Source: Allocoleopsis franciscana PCC 7113
Lineage (GTDB): Bacteria > Cyanobacteriota > Cyanobacteriia > Cyanobacteriales > Coleofasciculaceae
DNA length: 64,000 bases
Direction of reading: 5' to 3'
NCBI RefSeq assembly: GCF_000317515.1
Contig: NC_019738.1
Location: 5,668,001-5,732,000 of the forward strand
In this document: one piece after another, positions 24,971-34,165 of the stretch
Layout: every line of letters starts with the position of its first letter
Numbering within the stretch: the stretch's first letter is position 1
Notes under the pieces: model-generated
Databases searched by the model: none
What the model was told of the DNA's origin: nothing
What the model saw: only the letters and a program-made list of their open reading frames with translations
Program-made: the position numbers and the translations under genes

Positions 24971-26637
24971 TGCAGAAAGTTCAGAAATGGTTGGCTCAAA
25001 AAGCCAATCAATCCGTACTATTTTGGCTGCTTGGGGGACTGCTATTTCGGAGCTTTGTTGCCTTTTGGCTTTACCCCGGATTTGATGAAGCTTATTATTA
25101 TCTTTACAGCATTCATCTGGATTGGAGTTATTTCGATCATCCCGTTTTAGTCGCACTTCTTACGGGTTTAGGCCCTTGGTTGACTGGAGAGGTATCGCAA
25201 TTTACGATTCGCCTGGGAACACTAATTTTATATACCGGTAGCTTGATACTTCTGTATCTCACTAGCGCTAAACTTTTCTCGGAAAAAGCCGCCAGAATTA
25301 CGTTAGCGATCGCCTCTATTATTCCAATTTTTCAAATTGCCTTTGGCATCTTCACTCTACCCGATGTTCCTCTAATATTTTTCTGGACAGCCAGTTTATA
25401 CTGTGCCGCCCATGAATTTTTTCCTCAACCACAGCCCTCTCAAAATTACAGTGGGTTAGAAGCTGAAGAATCTCCACCCTCAATTCCCTACCAACCCAGC
25501 TACCGCTTAGCCCTTCTCGGTATCCTTGTCGGTTTAGCTTGCTTGGGCAAATATCACGGTTTTATTTTGGGCTTTGGGCTGGTTGCTTTTTGTTTAACCA
25601 GTTCACGGTATCGTGCTGCATTCTTTTCCGTTTGGGCATGGCAGGGAGTCGCTTTATTTATCCTCACGATTTTCCCCATTTGGTTCTGGAATATACAGCA
25701 TGATTGGGTATCTTTTGGCTTTCAATTAAATCGGGGAGTGCCCCAGCGTGACCTCAATTTAATTAAGGTAGGACTTGTATTTTTAGAAGGTATTGCTTAC
25801 TTATTCCCCACCTTCGGCTTGCCGCTGTGGTGGGTGAGTTGGCGGTCAGTACAGGAGCAAATTCGACCCCTTTTCAGGAAGAAATTCTCAACAGTATCCG
25901 AAGACTTTCGACAAAAGCAACTGTTAATTTTATGGGTATCTTTGCCCCTAACGGTAGGATTTACCTTGATGGGAGCTTACCAGCAAATTTTACCCGCTTG
26001 GCCTATGCCCGGATTTTGGGGACTTACACTCCTTTTAGGGGAACGTGCTGTTCACTGGCAGCAGCAATCTCGACGTGGGGTGCAGCGCTGGGTGCAGGGT
26101 TCAGGAATTGTAGTGGTGACAGCTTTACTCTTGGCTCTGTTACATGTGACAACAGGAACCCTACAACAAGGAAGTCAATACGCCATACTGGGAGGGTTCT
26201 GGCCTGCTAAAGATGACCCCTCAACACAACTGCTGGATATTCAGCAACTGCGCCGTGGTTTTGCGGAATCGCCTGTCTTGAGTCAGGCGTTACGGGAGTC
26301 TAGTTTTATATTTAGTAATGGTTATTACCTGGCTGCACCGATTGGGATGGCTCTTGTACCTTTGGAGGGAACCCCAATAACGGCCTTTAGTTCGGATATG
26401 CGGGGGTTCGCGTTTTGGTCAAAACCCGATCAATGGGTAGGCAAAGACGCGCTGTACATTACGATTTCCCGCTTTGAACAAGAAAAAGAGTTAATGGAAC
26501 GTTATCAAACTTACTTTAGTAGCCTACAGCAGATTGGAACGGTACCCATTCGACGAGGTGGTGCGGTGACAGAAGTCGTTTACGTTTATCAGGCTAAAAA
26601 CTTACTCAAACCTTATCCTCGACCTTATGGTATTTGA
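24970..26637 (+). CDS. Second glycosyltransferase family 39-like membrane protein
   Basis: 555 residues, start ATG 24970 overlapping the preceding stop by one base. N-terminal span LFWLLGGLLFRSFVAFWLYP, then the GT-C acidic motif PGFDEAYYYLYSIHLDWSYF and DHPVLVALLTGLG, typical of dolichyl-phosphate-mannose/undecaprenyl-dependent glycosyltransferases. At least nine further hydrophobic segments follow, with a soluble tail ending VVYVYQAKNLLKPYP. It likely transfers a sugar or modified sugar onto the same class of envelope lipid as its neighbour. Donor and acceptor cannot be predicted. Confidence 0.87.
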   Translation: MQKVQKWLAQKANQSVLFWLLGGLLFRSFVAFWLYPGFDEAYYYLYSIHLDWSYFDHPVLVALLTGLGPWLTGEVSQFTIRLGTLILYTGSLILLYLTSAKLFSEKAARITLAIASIIPIFQIAFGIFTLPDVPLIFFWTASLYCAAHEFFPQPQPSQNYSGLEAEESPPSIPYQPSYRLALLGILVGLACLGKYHGFILGFGLVAFCLTSSRYRAAFFSVWAWQGVALFILTIFPIWFWNIQHDWVSFGFQLNRGVPQRDLNLIKVGLVFLEGIAYLFPTFGLPLWWVSWRSVQEQIRPLFRKKFSTVSEDFRQKQLLILWVSLPLTVGFTLMGAYQQILPAWPMPGFWGLTLLLGERAVHWQQQSRRGVQRWVQGSGIVVVTALLLALLHVTTGTLQQGSQYAILGGFWPAKDDPSTQLLDIQQLRRGFAESPVLSQALRESSFIFSNGYYLAAPIGMALVPLEGTPITAFSSDMRGFAFWSKPDQWVGKDALYITISRFEQEKELMERYQTYFSSLQQIGTVPIRRGGAVTEVVYVYQAKNLLKPYPRPYGI

Positions 26638-26745
26638 AATTTTGCTCTGTTTAGATGCCAGAGTATAGTTACCGGGTTAAAAACCTGGGATTAACTTGTC
26701 GTCGCTTCTAAAAAACTACCCCGTGAAGGTTAACCACTGACTGCA

Positions 26746-27912
26746 ATGAAATCAGGTTCAAGTCAATTTTTCTATTCACTAATCCCTGGCATATCCGTCA
26801 TGGATCGGTACATTGTCACTGAACTAATACCGCCTTTTTTATTTGGGGTTGGAGCCTTTTCCTCAGTCGGCGTCGCGATTGGTACCCTATTTGATTTAGT
26901 CCGAAAAATAACGGATGCGGGATTACCCCTAGGGATTGCGGTTCAAGTGTTGATGTTGAAAATGCCCCTATTTATTGCCTATGCATTTCCAATGTCTACT
27001 CTCTTAGCCGCGATGATGACATTCTCTCGTCTCAGCAGTGATAGTGAGTTGATTGCCTTGCGTGGCTGTGGTGTGAGTCTCTACCGAATTGTTGCGCCTG
27101 CGGTGGTTTTGAGTTTGGTGGTGACGGGTATGACGTTTTTATTTAACGAGTTGGTGGTTCCTGCTGCCAACCGCCAAGCCACTGTCACGATGGAGAAAGC
27201 ACTGAAAGAAGAAAAACCATCCTTTCAAGAGAATAATATTTTCTATCCCGAATATGGAGAGGTTACACAGCCGGATGGTCAAAAAATCAGGGCACTCAAG
27301 CGCTTATTTTATGCCAATCAATTTGACGGCGAACGCCTGAAAGGTTTGACCATTTTAGACTGGTCTCAGCAAAGTCTCAACCAAATTGTAACGGCTGAAT
27401 CTGCTATTTGGAACCCAGCGCAAAATACTTGGGATTTCTTCAACGGTACCATTTATGTCATCTCGCCGGATGCTTCTTACCGAAATATTGTGCGATTTGA
27501 AAATCAACAATTAAAATTGCCCAGAGCGCCTTTCGATCTGGTTGGGAAAGACCGGGATTCGGCTGAAATGAATATTGCCCAAATTCATGAGTATAAAGAA
27601 ATTATCAAGGTTAGTGGCGATGCCAAAAAACTCCGTAGACTTGATTTACGGGTTCAACAAAAACTCGCTTTTCCCTTCATCTGTTTGGTCTTTGGATTAA
27701 TCGGTGCAGTATTGGGCACTCGACCTCAACGTACAGGTAAAGCTACGAGTTTTGGGATTAGTATTATTATTATTTTTACCTATTATTTATTAAACTTTAT
27801 CTGTGAAGCATTAGGTCTGTCTAATGTTCTTTCTCCAATTATGGCAGGCTGGTTGCCCAATGTCTTTGGTGTAGGAACAGGAGCATTCTTGTTATATAGA
27901 ACGGCTCGTTAA
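26746..27912 (+). CDS. LptF/LptG family permease (YjgP/YjgQ)
   Basis: Membrane subunit of the lipopolysaccharide extractor. 388 residues; the start is at ATG 26746, or at MDRYIVTELIPPFLFG, which is the usual family N-terminus, 18 codons later. N-terminal spans and the family block MPLFIAYAFPMSTLLAAMMT with SRLSSDSELIALRGCGVSLY (the conserved Ser-Glu-Leu-Ala/Ile-x-Arg region that contacts LptB) are clear. A periplasmic beta-jellyroll of about 150 residues follows, then three C-terminal spans (FPFICLVFGLIGAVLGTRPQ). Cyanobacteria commonly have one such permease serving as both F and G. It completes the lptA-lptB-permease set around the two glycosyltransferases. Confidence 0.92.
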   Translation: MKSGSSQFFYSLIPGISVMDRYIVTELIPPFLFGVGAFSSVGVAIGTLFDLVRKITDAGLPLGIAVQVLMLKMPLFIAYAFPMSTLLAAMMTFSRLSSDSELIALRGCGVSLYRIVAPAVVLSLVVTGMTFLFNELVVPAANRQATVTMEKALKEEKPSFQENNIFYPEYGEVTQPDGQKIRALKRLFYANQFDGERLKGLTILDWSQQSLNQIVTAESAIWNPAQNTWDFFNGTIYVISPDASYRNIVRFENQQLKLPRAPFDLVGKDRDSAEMNIAQIHEYKEIIKVSGDAKKLRRLDLRVQQKLAFPFICLVFGLIGAVLGTRPQRTGKATSFGISIIIIFTYYLLNFICEALGLSNVLSPIMAGWLPNVFGVGTGAFLLYRTAR

Positions 27913-28025
27913 ATAGGATGTACTGACAGTAGGGTGCATTAGGCGCAGACTATCCCTCTTTTGTCACTCTGGTCAGAGTAAAATTAGAGAAGACCAATAG
28001 AACGCCTGCCAGATGGGAGTTTGCC

Positions 28026-28556
28026 ATGAACTTACCTAGAGATGCGATTGCTACCGTTTCCTTTGTGGATCAGTACTGTGCTGTCTACCAGAATCTGTTT
28101 CCAGAAGTGAGGAGCTTTGAATGTTTCAAGTTCCTGCATTTAGGGATGATTTCAGAAATCAAAAGAAAATCTTTGCCTGCAATTGCGAGAGCCGTAGGAC
28201 TAGAAAGCTCACAATCGTTACATCATTTTCTCGCCAACTCGCCTTGGGATATAGAAACGGTGAGACAACAACGAATTGAGTTAATAAAGCTGGCTTTAAA
28301 AGAGCGAGAAATTATCCTATGTATTGATGAAACTGGAGACAATAAAAAAGGTAAAAGTACAGATTATGTAGCGCGGCAATATATTGGAAACTTGGGAAAA
28401 ACTGAAAATGGGATAGTATCGGTCAATGCTTATGGAGTTTTAGAGGGTATTACATTTCCCTTAATTTTTAAGATATTTAAGCCAAAGTCTCGCTTGCAAG
28501 AGAAAGATGTTTATAAAACTAAACCTCGGTTAGCTATAGAAATTATTCATGAACTA
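28026..28556 (+). pseudogene. IS701-like transposase, N-terminal fragment
   Basis: Encodes an N-terminal block of an IS701-type transposase (FPEVRSFECFKFLHLGMISE, LESSQSLHHFLANSPWDIET) and the first catalytic Asp region (ILCIDETGDNKKGKSTDYVA). After ...LAIEIIHEL it runs straight into the left end of the IS630-like element, which supplies a TAG. The rest of the transposase (roughly half) and the right end of the element are absent on the far side, so the fragment was truncated by deletion at or before IS630 arrival. Confidence 0.82.
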
Positions 28557-29675
28557 TAGCAATCCTAAATCATTTGTGAAAACTCAGACTCATCGATATG
28601 CTTAAATAAGCCATAGCAGGAGGAGGCGTTGTTGAGCAATGGAAGAGTTGATGGATTTCATTCAAGGAAACCCAGACTCCAGGGAACTAAAACGAGCGCT
28701 GGCTGTGCAGATGGTAATGCAAAACTACACTCATGCTCAGATTGGAGAGATTTTGCGCGTGTCTGTAGGATTTGTCAATAAGTGGAAATATGCGTTTTTG
28801 TCACAGGGCATTGTCGGATTGAGACTTAAGCATCAAGGGTCGAGAGGTTATCTTAATGATGTGCAAAAACAAACAGTTATTAGCTGGCTCAAACAAAAGA
28901 ATTACTGGCATTTAGACGAACTAAAGGAACACGTCGAAGATAGTTTTGGCGTGGTGTATGAATCAAACCAGAGCTACTACAAACTGTTTAAACAGGCAGA
29001 TATCAGTTGGAAAAAGACGCAGAAGAAGAATCCTAAAAAAGACCCTGACTTAGTAGCGAAAAAAAACTTGAAATAACGGAATGGCTAGATACTAATCAAC
29101 GTGAGATTGTGTCTGGGGAACTCGTTGTGTTTTTTGAGGATGAATGCCATCTGTTATGGGGGGACATCTGTGGTTATGTCTGGGGTAATACAAAAGAACG
29201 AATTGAAGTTCCCGTAATCAACGAGCGGCAAAGACAGACGTATTTTGGTGCGCTTAACTATTACACACAGGAATTTTGGGTTAAGCCTTATAAACAGGGG
29301 AATTCACAGAGCGCGATTGCCTTCGTGCAATACTTACTCAGGCAGTATCCTCAAAGCCGTATTGCCTTGAGAGAGGGATGGAGCCAGCTATCATCGTTCG
29401 GTTGAATTTAGAGCGTACTTAGATTCCGTAAATCAAGGACTTGATGAGAACGAATGGAAAGTTACTTGTATTCAGTTTGCTCCCAATGACCCAGAACAAA
29501 ATCCTGTGGAAGACATTTGGCTGTATGCCAAAAGATTTGTGAGAGAGTTTTACCACTTATGTAAATCCTTCGCGGCAGTCAAGAGATTATTTGAACTCAT
29601 TACTCATCATCAAGTCTTCGATTTTCCGAAAATCTTTATGTATAACTCATGTTCACGAATCATTTAGGATTGCTA
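28557..29675 (+). mobile_element. IS630-like element, about 1.12 kb
   Basis: Inverted ends match over about 24 bp with two mismatches: AGCAATCCTAAATCATTTGT at the left and AGCAATCCTAAATGATTCGT read inward from the right. They are flanked by TA/TATA, consistent with the TA target of IS630/Tc1-mariner elements. The exact border within TATA is ambiguous. It carries one transposase split over three frames. Confidence 0.85.
28639..29667 (+). pseudogene. IS630-like transposase with two frame changes
   Basis: Part 1 (28639-29076) is an N-terminal helix-turn-helix (HAQIGEILRVSVGFVNKWKY) and linker. At an eight-A tract (29059-29066, zero frame GCG AAA AAA AAC) the family sequence continues in the -1 frame as KKLEITEWLDTNQREIVSGE, with the DDE Asp in VVFFEDECHLLWGD. 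A second break near 29375 (a GGG run) shifts to the first frame again, with DGASYHRSVEF and the final Glu block FAPNDPEQNPVEDIWLYAKR. It ends at 29667. The first break fits a programmed -1 frameshift; the second looks like a genuine one-base indel, so this copy is probably dead. Confidence 0.8.
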
Positions 29676-29765
29676 TAGTACAGCAAATGCCTCATCTTGA
29701 AATCCTTGTTCTTGTTGATAAAACCAAATTCTAAAATCTGGATCAAAGATGATATTCCATTCCAT
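29673..29765 (-). pseudogene. RelE/HigB-type toxin (Gp49-like) N-terminal fragment
   Basis: From ATG 29765, preceded by GTGGAG, 30 codons read MEWNIIFDPDFRIWFYQQEQ, then GFQDEAFAVL. This is the typical opening of phage-derived Gp49-like/HigB toxins of the RelE superfamily (a W-x-(I/V)-x-F-x-P-x-F strand, then a helix with LQDE/FQDE). The frame then meets the IS630 inverted repeat, which supplies TAG. The remaining two thirds and the antitoxin are missing. The short length makes the family call probable rather than certain. Confidence 0.6.
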
Positions 29766-29788
29766 AACTCCACTATATTCTATATAAA

Positions 29789-29827
29789 GAAAAAGGAAAA
29801 ATTGGAAGTTGACCTTTTTCCTTTTTC
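29789..29827 (-). terminator. Likely icd terminator (A/T-rich hairpin)
   Basis: GAAAAAGGAAAAA and TTTTTCCTTTTTC form a 13-bp inverted repeat with a 13-nt loop, 20 bp after the icd stop. Read on the minus strand, the stem is followed by TTTATA. The right arm is part of a CCTTTTT tandem repeat. Confidence 0.55.
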
Positions 29828-29847
29828 CTTTTTCCTTTTAGTTTGCT

Positions 29848-31272
29848 TTATTTGAAATGCTTGATGATTGCATCAGCAAACTCGGAACATTTCAAAGGTG
29901 GATCGACTGGTGGTTCCATCATCCGGGCTAAGTCGTAAGTAACTTTCCGATTAGCGATCGCATCCCCAATTCCCTTCTTAATCAGATCCGCCGCTTCCTG
30001 CCAACCCATAAATTCCAACATCATCACCCCCGACAGGATAACGGAACCTGGATTAATCCGATCTAACCCAGCATGTTTCGGTGCCGTGCCGTGAGTCGCC
30101 TCAAAAATGGCGCAAGTGTCACCAATATTGGCTCCTGGCCCCATTCCTAAACCACCTACAATCGCCGCCGCCGCGTCAGATAGGTAATCTCCATTCAGGT
30201 TCATGGTGGCGAGAATCGAATATTCATCCGGTCGCGTCTGGATTTGCTGAAAAATGCTGTCAGCAATCCGGTCATTGACCATGATCTTCTCTTTCCACTG
30301 ACCATTGCCGTGAGTGTCCCAAATGGCATTGAGAACACCTTCCACTTCACTGGTAACTTCAGCTTGTTTCTCCGGCGTCAGGGCATCGTAGCCCGGTTCA
30401 ATCTGACGAGCATTCTCTTCCAGAGTAATATCAGGATTTCGTTCCTTGTTGCTAAGAATCCAGGATTCCCGTTCCGTCACACATTCAGCCCGAAACTCAG
30501 TTGTAGCTAGCTCATAGCCCCAATCTCGAAAGGCTCCTTCGGTGTACTTCATAATATTGCCCTTATGCACCAAAGTCACCTGCTGCTTATCTTTGGGAAG
30601 CCGCAAGGCGTGCCGGATGGCACGGCGTACCAGACGTTGGGAACCGGTTTTACTAATGGGTTTAATACCAATCCCAGAGTCGAGGGGAATTTGCTTTTTG
30701 CCGTGTTCGGGTGTTCCTGGGATTAGCTCATTATTGAGGAGCGAAATCAGTTTTTCAGCCATTGGGCTACCTTGACGCCACTCGATTCCCAGATAGATAT
30801 CCTCGGTGTTCTCCCGATAAATAATCACATCGAGTTTTTCCGGTGTTTTGTGGGGAGAGGGTGTTCCCGCGTAATACTTACAGGGGCGTACACAGGCGTA
30901 GAGGTCGTTAATTTGCCGCAGGGCAACATTGAGTGAACGAATCCCACCCCCGATGGGGGTGGTTAATGGCCCTTTGATCGCAATGCCATATTCTTTAATG
31001 GCTTGGAGCGTGTCTTCGGGCAAATATTGATAAGTGCCGTATTTGTCACAAGCTTCGTCACCCGCATAAATCTTAAACCAGCTAATTTGTCGCTTATCAC
31101 CATAGGCTGCGTGAACAGCGGCATCGAATACCTTTTGGGCTGCTGGCCAAATATCAACACCTGTGCCATCACCGCGAATGAAGGGAATAATCGGATTGTC
31201 CGGAACGATGGGTTCACCCTCTTTGAAGGTAATGCGAGAGCCGGTATTTGGAGCAGTTATTTTCTCGTACAT
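29848..31272 (-). CDS. icd: NADP-dependent isocitrate dehydrogenase
   Basis: Makes 2-oxoglutarate for ammonium assimilation in the cyanobacterial TCA pathway. ATG 31272 ([20 protein letters not shown]) is the usual start; an upstream in-frame start would add ten residues. Motifs: [37 protein letters not shown] with the substrate Ser and Arg, [45 protein letters not shown], and [40 protein letters not shown]. The 474-residue length is characteristic of the cyanobacterial homodimeric enzyme, which is longer than that of E. coli. In cyanobacteria icd is commonly NtcA-controlled; no clear NtcA site was identified here. Confidence 0.96.
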   Translation of the reverse strand: MYEKITAPNTGSRITFKEGEPIVPDNPIIPFIRGDGTGVDIWPAAQKVFDAAVHAAYGDKRQISWFKIYAGDEACDKYGTYQYLPEDTLQAIKEYGIAIKGPLTTPIGGGIRSLNVALRQINDLYACVRPCKYYAGTPSPHKTPEKLDVIIYRENTEDIYLGIEWRQGSPMAEKLISLLNNELIPGTPEHGKKQIPLDSGIGIKPISKTGSQRLVRRAIRHALRLPKDKQQVTLVHKGNIMKYTEGAFRDWGYELATTEFRAECVTERESWILSNKERNPDITLEENARQIEPGYDALTPEKQAEVTSEVEGVLNAIWDTHGNGQWKEKIMVNDRIADSIFQQIQTRPDEYSILATMNLNGDYLSDAAAAIVGGLGMGPGANIGDTCAIFEATHGTAPKHAGLDRINPGSVILSGVMMLEFMGWQEAADLIKKGIGDAIANRKVTYDLARMMEPPVDPPLKCSEFADAIIKHFK

Positions 31273-31302
31273 AGAGCAGTTGATTGGAGTCGAGATTAGC
31301 AT

Positions 31303-32322
31303 CGGTAGAGCCTAGGTAGGCCAACTACCCGATCCCTCTTGAAAGGAACTTTAACCGCAACTTAGCAGGCAGTCTTTTCCGACATAGGGATGAGAAGCTT
31401 CGTTAGAAGCTAGCATCTTTGTGTTGAGACTGCATCCGACAAGAGGTTAATTTTTGTATAAGTGAATTTAATTTTTGTAACCCTTATCCAACCAGATGCC
31501 GATGATCCTCATGGCAAGAAAACAGCCAAGTTCCACAACCCTAAACGCTTTATCTAAGCCGTCCCGGCTTTGAGCCAGTGTAGAAATAAGCCATTATGCT
31601 GTAAGAGAGCATCTTAGGCGCTAAAGAGCAAAGCGAGGCTTGAAGTAACAACAAGGTGCCTGAAGTCCGATAGTCTAGACTCGCTGATCGGCGTCTGCGA
31701 CCCTATGGCTTGTCATGGCACTCCTATGTTAAAGCTGTTAAAGCGAAAGCGATCGCGCACAGCGCAGCGCCAGAGGCAGACGCTGTGAGCCACATAGCGA
31801 TGACGCTACCTAGCCCCAGCGTGAACGTGCCTACAGCATTATCCCGATCCGTTGAGACGGCGAGAGTGTTTGGTTAAGCCAATGCCAAAGTGCGTAGCGC
31901 AAAGCCTAGCTATCCTATTTGCGCTCTTGGATTAACGCGCTTGAAGCCTAAAATTCCTCTTAGCTGTGGAAATTTTCCACAATTAGGCTAGAAAAAGACC
32001 TAGGGCAAGCGCCTATCCCCATCCATCTCAGTCTCCGTACTACCAATCGAAATCGCCCTCATGCAACTTATGATCTCAAGTGACAAAATAGACCTAAATT
32101 CGACCTAAGACAGAAAATCTGATTTTGATGACCTTGATCTTGAGGTCGCTTTCGCCTTTGGGCACAGTTTAGATGCTGCACTCGGATTCAGGTAAACAGA
32201 ATAAATATGATGTATTGCTTATCTCAGTCCTACTCTCAATCCGCCCAACCAACACGGATGGGATATAGATTGAGTAATCTAATAACCGGGACTCTGGTAG
32301 GAAAGGTGGCTCTAGCAAAACG
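31303..32322. other. 1-kb intergenic region without a recognised gene
   Basis: Lies between divergent icd and the LuxR-type response regulator. A perfect palindrome TGTGGAAA-T-TTTCCACA is at 31965-31981; its half TTTTCCACA equals the cyanobacterial DnaA-box type. The 31.74-31.80 kb stretch is GCG-rich repeat debris. Near 32.1 kb GACCTAA occurs twice. No open frame with family resemblance and no tRNA-like fold was found. An unannotated small RNA cannot be excluded. Confidence 0.45.
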
Positions 32323-33057
32323 ATGAAAAAGATTTTAATCGTTGACGATGATCGAACGATGCGAACGGTCTTGACTCGCTACCTGAAAAATCGGGGATAC
32401 CAAGTAGAGCAAGTGAGTTCTGGCATCGATGCTTTAGTGGCTTTTGCCAAAAATCCACCAGATTTGGTCGTTTCTGATGTAATGATGCCAGAAATGGATG
32501 GATTAGAATTTTGCCGTCGGTTGCGATCCACACCTTCCGGTCAACTGATGCCATTTATATTTTTGTCAGGGAAGGGAGAACTAGAAGACCGAATTTATGG
32601 TCATGAGATTGGAGCTGATGATTATTTAACCAAACCCGTTGACCCTAGAGAATTAGTCGCTAAAATTGAAGCGCAGCTAGAGCGCACCCGCCGCATCCAT
32701 TCTGAGATTATTCGGTTAATGCAACTGTCGATGGGTTCACGCCCTACCTCATCATTCAACCCATCTTCGCTCGAAGAAACCGCAGAGATATCGGAGACAA
32801 TTCCTGAGGAAGCGAGTACACCGATGCCTTTACCCTTGACACCCGCAGAAGAGCGTGTGTTTTGGGAAGTGATTCAAGGATTGACTAACAAACAAATCAG
32901 CGATCGCTTATTTATCAGCCCCCGCACCGTTCAGACTCATCTCAGTAGCATCCTTAATAAGCTAGGACTAGAGAATCGCGCTCAACTGATTCGTTTTGCC
33001 TACGAACAGGGATATCAAGCGCCGAATGAAGAGAAAGAAAGTCAACAGGAGGGATGA
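32323..33057 (+). CDS. Response regulator, receiver plus LuxR/NarL-type DNA-binding domain
   Basis: 244 residues. The receiver domain (1-125) has the acidic pair in ILIVDDDRTMRTVL, phospho-acceptor Asp in DLVVSDVMMPEMDG, Ser/Thr in FIFLSGKGE and Lys in DDYLTKPVDPREL. A linker of about 50 residues rich in Ser, Thr and Pro leads to a LuxR helix-turn-helix (LTPAEERVFWEVIQGLTNKQ, ISDRLFISPRTVQTHLSSIL). It should bind DNA when phosphorylated. The cognate kinase is not adjacent; the kinase-like protein 1.1 kb downstream appears catalytically dead. Gun4 follows on the same strand. Confidence 0.9.
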   Translation: MKKILIVDDDRTMRTVLTRYLKNRGYQVEQVSSGIDALVAFAKNPPDLVVSDVMMPEMDGLEFCRRLRSTPSGQLMPFIFLSGKGELEDRIYGHEIGADDYLTKPVDPRELVAKIEAQLERTRRIHSEIIRLMQLSMGSRPTSSFNPSSLEETAEISETIPEEASTPMPLPLTPAEERVFWEVIQGLTNKQISDRLFISPRTVQTHLSSILNKLGLENRAQLIRFAYEQGYQAPNEEKESQQEG

Positions 33058-33221
33058 ACCGTTTGGGGGACTCGGCAGAACCTCGGCAAAGTCTATGTAT
33101 AACCCATTACCCCAAAAACCGATTGTAACCGTTTAGGGCAAGAATCTAAGTTCCAACCTTCCAACTTTTAGCCCTTACCCGCCACAATTAATATTGCCGC
33201 AACCAACAACCAAGCCGCTTC

Positions 33222-33989
33222 ATGACAGACCACACCACTGCCTCAGTAACAGAAGACTCTGATCGCCCTTTAGACAGTGCCGTAGGCAATCCCATGGCTG
33301 AGCTCATGCACCAGCTTCGGACAAGTTCGGAAAAAAAACAGCTTCAGCTCATTGCCGAACTGCCCAGCTTAGGCGAGACTGGCTTAGACGCCTTAATGGA
33401 ATTTTTAAAAGAGCAACAGTCCACTCCAGCGAATCTTGTTATCGGTCTTGCCTACCAAACGCTGTACCAGACCAATACACCCAACGTCAAAGCTTTTCTA
33501 CAAAGCCATTTCCCCACAGGGGTCGTGCCGTTGAAGTCTGAGGTTGGGATTGACTATCTGCCTCTACAACAGCAACTTGTCCAGGCTGATTTTCTCGCTG
33601 CTGACCGTTTTACATTAGAAAAACTCTGTGAATTAGCAGGCCCTGCCGCATCGGGACGAAAATGGCTGTACTTTTCTGAAGTCGAAAATTTTCCCATTAC
33701 CGATTTACAAACCATTAATACCCTGTGGTTTATTCACTCTCAAGGCAAATTTGGATTTACTGTCCAACGGGAACTGTGGCTGTCGATGGGCAAAAACTGG
33801 GAAAAGCTTTGGCCTAAAATCGGTTGGAAGACAGAAAACAATTGGACTCGTTACCCAAACGGGTTTACATGGGATCTCAGTGCGCCTAAAGGTCATCTAC
33901 CCCTTTCTAATCAACTACGAGGTGTACGGGTTATCGCCTCTCTCCTCTCTCACCCAGCTTGGACTACCACAAACAAGGGGGATGGTTAA
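33222..33989 (+). CDS. gun4: Gun4 tetrapyrrole-biosynthesis regulator
   Basis: Binds protoporphyrin IX and Mg-protoporphyrin and stimulates Mg-chelatase (ChlH), steering flux to chlorophyll. 255 residues: an N-terminal helical bundle (about 25-105, MAELMHQLRTSSEKKQLQLI) and the Gun4 core from about 110, with FTLEKLCELAGPAASGRKWL, YFSEVENFPITDLQTINTLW and GKFGFTVQRELWLSMGKNWE. The full two-domain layout matches the genuine cyanobacterial Gun4 rather than the multi-domain kinase-Gun4 proteins. ATG 33222 is used. It sits between a response regulator and a kinase-like protein, a suggestive but unproven link to signalling. Confidence 0.93.
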   Translation: MTDHTTASVTEDSDRPLDSAVGNPMAELMHQLRTSSEKKQLQLIAELPSLGETGLDALMEFLKEQQSTPANLVIGLAYQTLYQTNTPNVKAFLQSHFPTGVVPLKSEVGIDYLPLQQQLVQADFLAADRFTLEKLCELAGPAASGRKWLYFSEVENFPITDLQTINTLWFIHSQGKFGFTVQRELWLSMGKNWEKLWPKIGWKTENNWTRYPNGFTWDLSAPKGHLPLSNQLRGVRVIASLLSHPAWTTTNKGDG

Positions 33990-34165
33990 TGGAATGGGTC
34001 ATTGAAAGACTCATTACTCACGTAAGTTAGTCTCAAAACAATCTCCATACCTCCTAATGTTTGTTCTAGACGCCATCTGGGAACGTTATGTATATCTCAT
34101 GGCGGATAAAACTTCAAGAACACTGAGAGCCGCTCAAAGCAATAGGTATGGAGCTTTAAGATTTT

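Noticed and set aside
31500-31760. Possible structured RNA (6S, tmRNA or RNase P RNA) in the icd upstream spacer
   Set aside because: None of the conserved sequence blocks of these RNAs could be recognised; left as unassigned spacer.
31965-31981. Chromosome replication origin
   Set aside because: Only one DnaA-box-like palindrome; no cluster of boxes and no dnaA or dnaN gene nearby.
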